Source: Chlorobiota bacterium (GTDB lineage: Bacteria; Bacteroidota; Bacteroidia; Bacteroidales; B39-G9). From it: DNA of 10,894 nucleotides. Positions within the stretch are counted from its first letter, which is position 1. Every line of letters starts with the position of its first letter. The stretch covers positions 1-10,894 of the forward strand of contig DAOVJU010000062.1 in NCBI GenBank assembly GCA_030632095.1, given 5' to 3'. A model generated the notes under the pieces. That model made no database searches. It saw only the letters and a program-made list of their open reading frames with translations, and was not told the DNA's origin. Position numbers and translations under genes: made by a program. Of the stretch, positions 8,694-10,894 are shown in pieces.

Positions 8694-8969
8694 ATGCAAC
8701 TAGATAAAATATATAATAAAAATCCTGAAGTCGTATCACGTAAGGTGTCAGATGAATTCATACTTGTTCCATTAAGTGATGATATAGCTGACATGGACAG
8801 TATTTATACAATGAACGAGGTAGGGGCATTTATATGGGAGCAGATTAACGGAGAGCAATCAGTACAGGAAATTATTGATCATGTAGTTAATGAATTTGAA
8901 GTTGATGAGCATGAAGCAAAAAGTGACGTTCTTGCTTTTTTTGACGATATTAGAATATTTTTAAAATAA
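8694..8969 (+). CDS. PqqD-like peptide-binding protein (RiPP recognition element)
   Basis: This small 91-residue protein fits the PqqD family in length and pattern: Pro11 and Val13-Val14 near the start, ILVPL (23-27), then Tyr38-Thr-Met-Asn-Glu-Val-Gly, the hallmark Phe-Ile-Trp48, the helix VQEIIDHVVNEF (57-68) and a final helix ending IRIFLK. In known RiPP pathways such proteins bind the leader of a precursor peptide and present it to modifying enzymes; this is family knowledge, not shown here. The fold is the RRE winged helix without cofactors, so it acts in the cytoplasm. It lies 49 bp after the large T9SS gene and 36 bp before the 47-residue peptide, its likely partner. No separate strong promoter was seen, so it may be read through from 5360. 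Confidence 0.82.
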   Translation: MQLDKIYNKNPEVVSRKVSDEFILVPLSDDIADMDSIYTMNEVGAFIWEQINGEQSVQEIIDHVVNEFEVDEHEAKSDVLAFFDDIRIFLK

Positions 8970-9005
8970 ATTTTGTAAATTGTAATACTTTTAAGAAAAA
9001 ATATT

Positions 9006-9149
9006 ATGAAAAAGAAAGAATTGAAGAAGAAAACATACATGAAGCCAAAAGTTGAAAGAATTAAAATAGACAAAAACATTTCTATGGTAATGATGTCTAT
9101 GCCTCCCGGAGATCCACCTATTATTCCAGGCGGTTCAATTTTTAAATAA
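9006..9149 (+). CDS. Small 47-residue peptide, candidate RiPP-like precursor
   Basis: The ORF runs from ATG 9006 to TAA 9147-9149. The first half is strongly basic (MKKKELKKKTY, residues 1-11), and residues 11-16 read Tyr-Met-Lys-Pro-Lys-Val. This fits the YxxPxL/V motif by which PqqD-type domains recognise lasso-peptide leaders. The second half (27-47) is uncharged up to Asp36 and rich in Met, Pro and Gly: Met27, 29, 30 and 32, then PPGDPP at 33-38 and PGGSIFK at 41-47. There is no classical signal peptide and no Cys. It sits 36 bp after the PqqD-like gene and 35 bp before a strong terminator, which supports a real, separately terminated short transcript. Residues 1 to about 26 would be the leader and the rest the core; this division is inferred. 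It could also be a small regulatory or structural protein. Confidence 0.72.
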   Translation: MKKKELKKKTYMKPKVERIKIDKNISMVMMSMPPGDPPIIPGGSIFK

Positions 9150-9184
9150 TTAAAAATAAGTATATAATTATTTTAACAGGTAAG

Positions 9185-9219
9185 AAGTTTTCAGCCGAAA
9201 GGCTGAAAACTTTTTTTTT
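9185..9219 (+). terminator. Strong intrinsic terminator after the small peptide gene
   Basis: The arms 9185-9196 and 9201-9212 form a perfect 12-bp stem (AAGTTTTCAGCC and its complement) closed by a GAAA tetraloop and followed by an unbroken T run to 9219. It starts 35 bp after the peptide stop codon and separates the peptide from the downstream kinase gene. Confidence 0.92.
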
Positions 9220-9366
9220 GGAAAAAAAAGATATCATATTTGAAACATTGGAATTTATTTGATATTTATTTACTTCGTTCAAAAAGATAAATATTGATAC
9301 TTGATATTTGAAATTTAAAGTTTTAACATTACTTTTTGAGAGATTACAATTTTAAGATATAGCAAA
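9220..9366 (+). promoter_or_regulatory. Leader region of the kinase-peptidase pair, with an A/T dyad
   Basis: This 147-bp A/T-rich gap follows the terminator and should hold a promoter for the two downstream genes if they are not served by readthrough. ATATTTAT (9262-9269) and ATAAATAT (9287-9294) form a perfect inverted pair around a 17-base spacer, and TTGATA-like words recur nearby. The sequence TACTTTTTG near 9330 is one base off the TAnnTTTG spacing. None of this is decisive. Confidence 0.3.
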
Positions 9367-10251
9367 ATGAATGAACTTGTCTTGAAAATAGCGGATTTTA
9401 CGATCAAAATTTTTACAAGAAAGCCAAATATTGATTTCCTGATAAGTGAAAACTATGAACCTTTTAAAATTAAAAATACCGGTCTCCCGGACATTAGCAT
9501 TGAATTAATTCCAGGATTTCCCGATTGGTTTAAAAACTCAAAAGAACTGTTTAAAGCAGAACACGAAGGAAGCGATAATGATAGCGCTTATTTCTGGAGC
9601 ATAAACCAGTTTGTGGACCATAAAATCATATTTACATCAGACCCGGGATTTACAAAGTTTCCTGTATTAGCACTTGTTTTAACCAATAAAAGCAAAAACT
9701 GGAAAATGTACTTGCCTGAAGTTGCTTATTTAAAAAGTTATAAAGTTGATCCGTTTTTATATCCCATGGGGCCTTTAATAATGTATTATATTACAGCATT
9801 TAACAACGCTGTTATGATACATGGTTCGGGAATCAATTATCAATCAGGGGGAATTGTATTTAGTGGAGTATCAGGAGTTGGGAAAAGTACAATGGCTGAA
9901 ATATGGAAAAATAACGGAGCAGAGATCATTAACGACGACCGGTTGATAGTCCGGAAAATGGATAATCAGTTTTATTTTTACAACACTCCCATGTATTATC
10001 CTGATGGCCCGAAGAAAGGATTATTGAAAAAATTGTTTCTAATAAAACATGGACAAAAGAATAGGGCAAATAAGCTCAATACAATTAATGCCATTACAAA
10101 AACAATGGCAAATTGTATTCACCATGGATATGACAAAAGTCTAATTAATTCATTATTAGAAACATTAGGTGAAATTTGCGCTGAATTACCTGTATACGAG
10201 TTAGAATTTTTACCAGACAATTCTATTTTTACTTATATTAACCAGCTATGA
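9367..10251 (+). CDS. HPr-kinase-like (HprK C-terminal domain-type) protein
   Basis: In this 294-residue protein the C-terminal half carries the HPr kinase core. His152 lies in MIHGSGI, at the place of the catalytic His before the P-loop in HprK. The Walker A motif GVSGVGKS spans 167-174, with Lys173 and Ser174. Asp190-Asp191 in INDDRLIV correspond to the acidic pair after the P-loop. The N-terminal 130 residues do not resemble the usual HprK N-domain, and no HPr gene is near, so it is not a standard carbon-catabolite kinase. Relatives of this type occur in lasso-peptide clusters, where one phosphorylates the precursor's C-terminal Ser. By analogy the substrate here may be the 47-residue peptide (Ser26, Ser31 or Ser44), which is an inference. 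It overlaps the peptidase gene by ATGA, implying coupled translation. Confidence 0.82.
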   Translation: MNELVLKIADFTIKIFTRKPNIDFLISENYEPFKIKNTGLPDISIELIPGFPDWFKNSKELFKAEHEGSDNDSAYFWSINQFVDHKIIFTSDPGFTKFPVLALVLTNKSKNWKMYLPEVAYLKSYKVDPFLYPMGPLIMYYITAFNNAVMIHGSGINYQSGGIVFSGVSGVGKSTMAEIWKNNGAEIINDDRLIVRKMDNQFYFYNTPMYYPDGPKKGLLKKLFLIKHGQKNRANKLNTINAITKTMANCIHHGYDKSLINSLLETLGEICAELPVYELEFLPDNSIFTYINQL

Positions 10252-10745
10252 GCCTTGTAGATAAATCTTCAAAATCGTTTGCAAATTTGATGGCTTTTAG
10301 TGAAGTTCTTCTTGCAGAAGGTAAGACTATAAAAGTTACTGCCGGAGGCTATAGCATGTTCCCCTTTTTAAGAAAAGGCGATATGGTTTATATTAATAAG
10401 TGCAAAACCAGTGAATACGAACCAGGGGATATTGTAGTGTTTAAGACGCCGGAAAAATTCATTGCACATCGAATATTATCAATAAATAAAAAAGGATCGT
10501 CGCTAACTATTATTAGTAAAGGAGATTCATTAATAAAATATGATACTAAAGTTATTAAAGAACAATTATTAGGTAAGATAATTCGAGTGAAAAGAAAAGG
10601 AAATTATATTGATCTAACCTCTGGTTGGTCAAAACGAAAAGCAAAAATTATAGCATTTTTATCTCCCGGGTTTATACCCGTTTTTTGGGTTTTCTGGAAT
10701 ATTGTTGCAGTAAAAAGAAAGTTAAAAAGTATGCTTGGTACATGA
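10248..10745 (+). CDS. S26 signal peptidase-like protein, Ser-His (SipW/ER) type
   Basis: This 165-residue protein contains the S24/S26 motifs in order: the nucleophile Ser36 in GYSMFPFL (34-41), GDMVYI (44-49), PGDIVVF (59-65), His74-Arg75 in AHRIL, and the KGDS box at 91-94. A His instead of the usual Lys as general base places it with the archaeal/ER/SipW branch. Unlike standard signal peptidase I it has no N-terminal membrane anchor; a single hydrophobic segment is near the C-terminus (about 134-155), followed by a basic tail. Such topology suits cleavage of a specific partner near the membrane. It is translationally coupled to the HPr-kinase-like gene by the ATGA overlap. It may process the 47-residue peptide or another exported product; this is inferred from context only. 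Confidence 0.85.
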   Translation: MSLVDKSSKSFANLMAFSEVLLAEGKTIKVTAGGYSMFPFLRKGDMVYINKCKTSEYEPGDIVVFKTPEKFIAHRILSINKKGSSLTIISKGDSLIKYDTKVIKEQLLGKIIRVKRKGNYIDLTSGWSKRKAKIIAFLSPGFIPVFWVFWNIVAVKRKLKSMLGT

Positions 10746-10748
10746 TGA

Positions 10749-10894
10749 TCAGAAAACTAGTTTTTGCCTGGATACCAAACAATTCGGGTCAATTTTAATG
10801 ACCGTTAATACATTTTCAATTGATTTGATCTTTTTAATAATATCTTTACTGTGCTCATCATCAATTTCGCCAGTTATCCGGAGGAAATAATCAA
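10749..10894 (-). CDS. C-terminal fragment of an unidentified gene
   Basis: A minus-strand frame is open from the right edge for 47 codons to a TGA at 10749-10751, only 3 bp from the stop of the convergent peptidase gene. The visible residues begin DYFLRITGEIDDEHSKD and continue through IIKKIKSIENVLTVIKID, a beta-alpha-beta pattern like the end of a small ACT- or ferredoxin-like domain. The fragment is too short to name. Amphipathic composition and tight convergent packing support it being real. Confidence 0.5.
   Translation of the reverse strand, partial: DYFLRITGEIDDEHSKDIIKKIKSIENVLTVIKIDPNCLVSRQKLVF

Noticed and set aside
8510..8794. Minus-strand ORF spanning the 3' end of the T9SS gene and the start of the PqqD-like gene
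   Set aside because: It is antisense to two supported genes and has low-complexity, Ile/Cys/Phe-rich composition.
8986..8993. Possible -7 promoter element (TACTTTTA) before the small peptide gene
   Set aside because: It has one mismatch to TAnnTTTG and no convincing -33 partner in an A/T-rich stretch where such words are common.
8879..9079. Minus-strand ORF overlapping the PqqD-like and small peptide genes
   Set aside because: Its Phe/Ile-rich sequence is the reverse of A-rich coding DNA; the plus-strand genes have motifs and a terminator.
10667..10686. Terminator-like hairpin (CGGGT, TTAT, ACCCG, then six T) inside the peptidase gene
   Set aside because: The stem has only 5 bp and lies within codons for the C-terminal membrane segment; it is probably chance.
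8694..10745. Full lasso-peptide gene cluster
   Set aside because: No asparagine-synthetase-like cyclase or transglutaminase-like leader protease is present, and the peptide lacks an obvious ring-forming Gly/acid pair at fixed spacing, so a lasso product cannot be claimed.

Overview
The window looks like a chromosomal segment of an AT-rich member of the Bacteroidota. Three lines of evidence support this. Two secreted proteins end in type IX secretion (T9SS) type A sorting domains. Start codons lie in A/T-rich leaders without Shine-Dalgarno sequences. Matches to the Bacteroidota promoter element TAnnTTTG sit in front of at least two genes. No rRNA, tRNA, CRISPR array, transposase or phage gene was seen.

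Left part (1-2628, minus strand): two co-directional genes for exported proteins, 11 bp apart. The first transcribed is a 553-residue protein with seven repeat units, which I read as a seven-bladed beta-propeller, plus a T9SS tail. The second has a signal peptide and runs off the left edge. A TAnnTTTG promoter lies just upstream of the pair.

Middle (2766-4861): an aldehyde dehydrogenase of the 2,5-dioxovalerate (alpha-ketoglutarate semialdehyde) type on the minus strand, divergent from gcvH, the lipoyl carrier protein of the glycine cleavage system. A gene-free stretch of about 500 bp follows (4862-5359), containing a GC-richer, dyad-rich block that resembles a dispersed intergenic repeat.

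Right part (5360-10745, plus strand): a 1094-residue multidomain surface protein (jelly-roll-like N-terminus, two fibronectin III-like domains, lamin-tail domain, T9SS tail). It is followed by a compact four-gene set: a PqqD-like peptide chaperone (8694-8969), a 47-residue peptide (9006-9149), an HPr-kinase-like protein (9367-10251) and an S26 signal peptidase-like protein overlapping it by ATGA (10248-10745). A strong intrinsic terminator separates the peptide from the kinase. The peptide has a YxxPxV motif like that recognised by PqqD-type domains in lasso-peptide leaders, and a Met/Pro/Gly-rich tail. The set therefore reads as a candidate minimal RiPP-like pathway: precursor, leader-binding protein, kinase and protease. 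It has no cyclase, transglutaminase-like protease, radical SAM enzyme or exporter in view. This is the most interesting part of the window. The function is inferred.

The right edge (10749-10894, minus strand) holds the C-terminal end of an unidentified gene converging on the peptidase gene.
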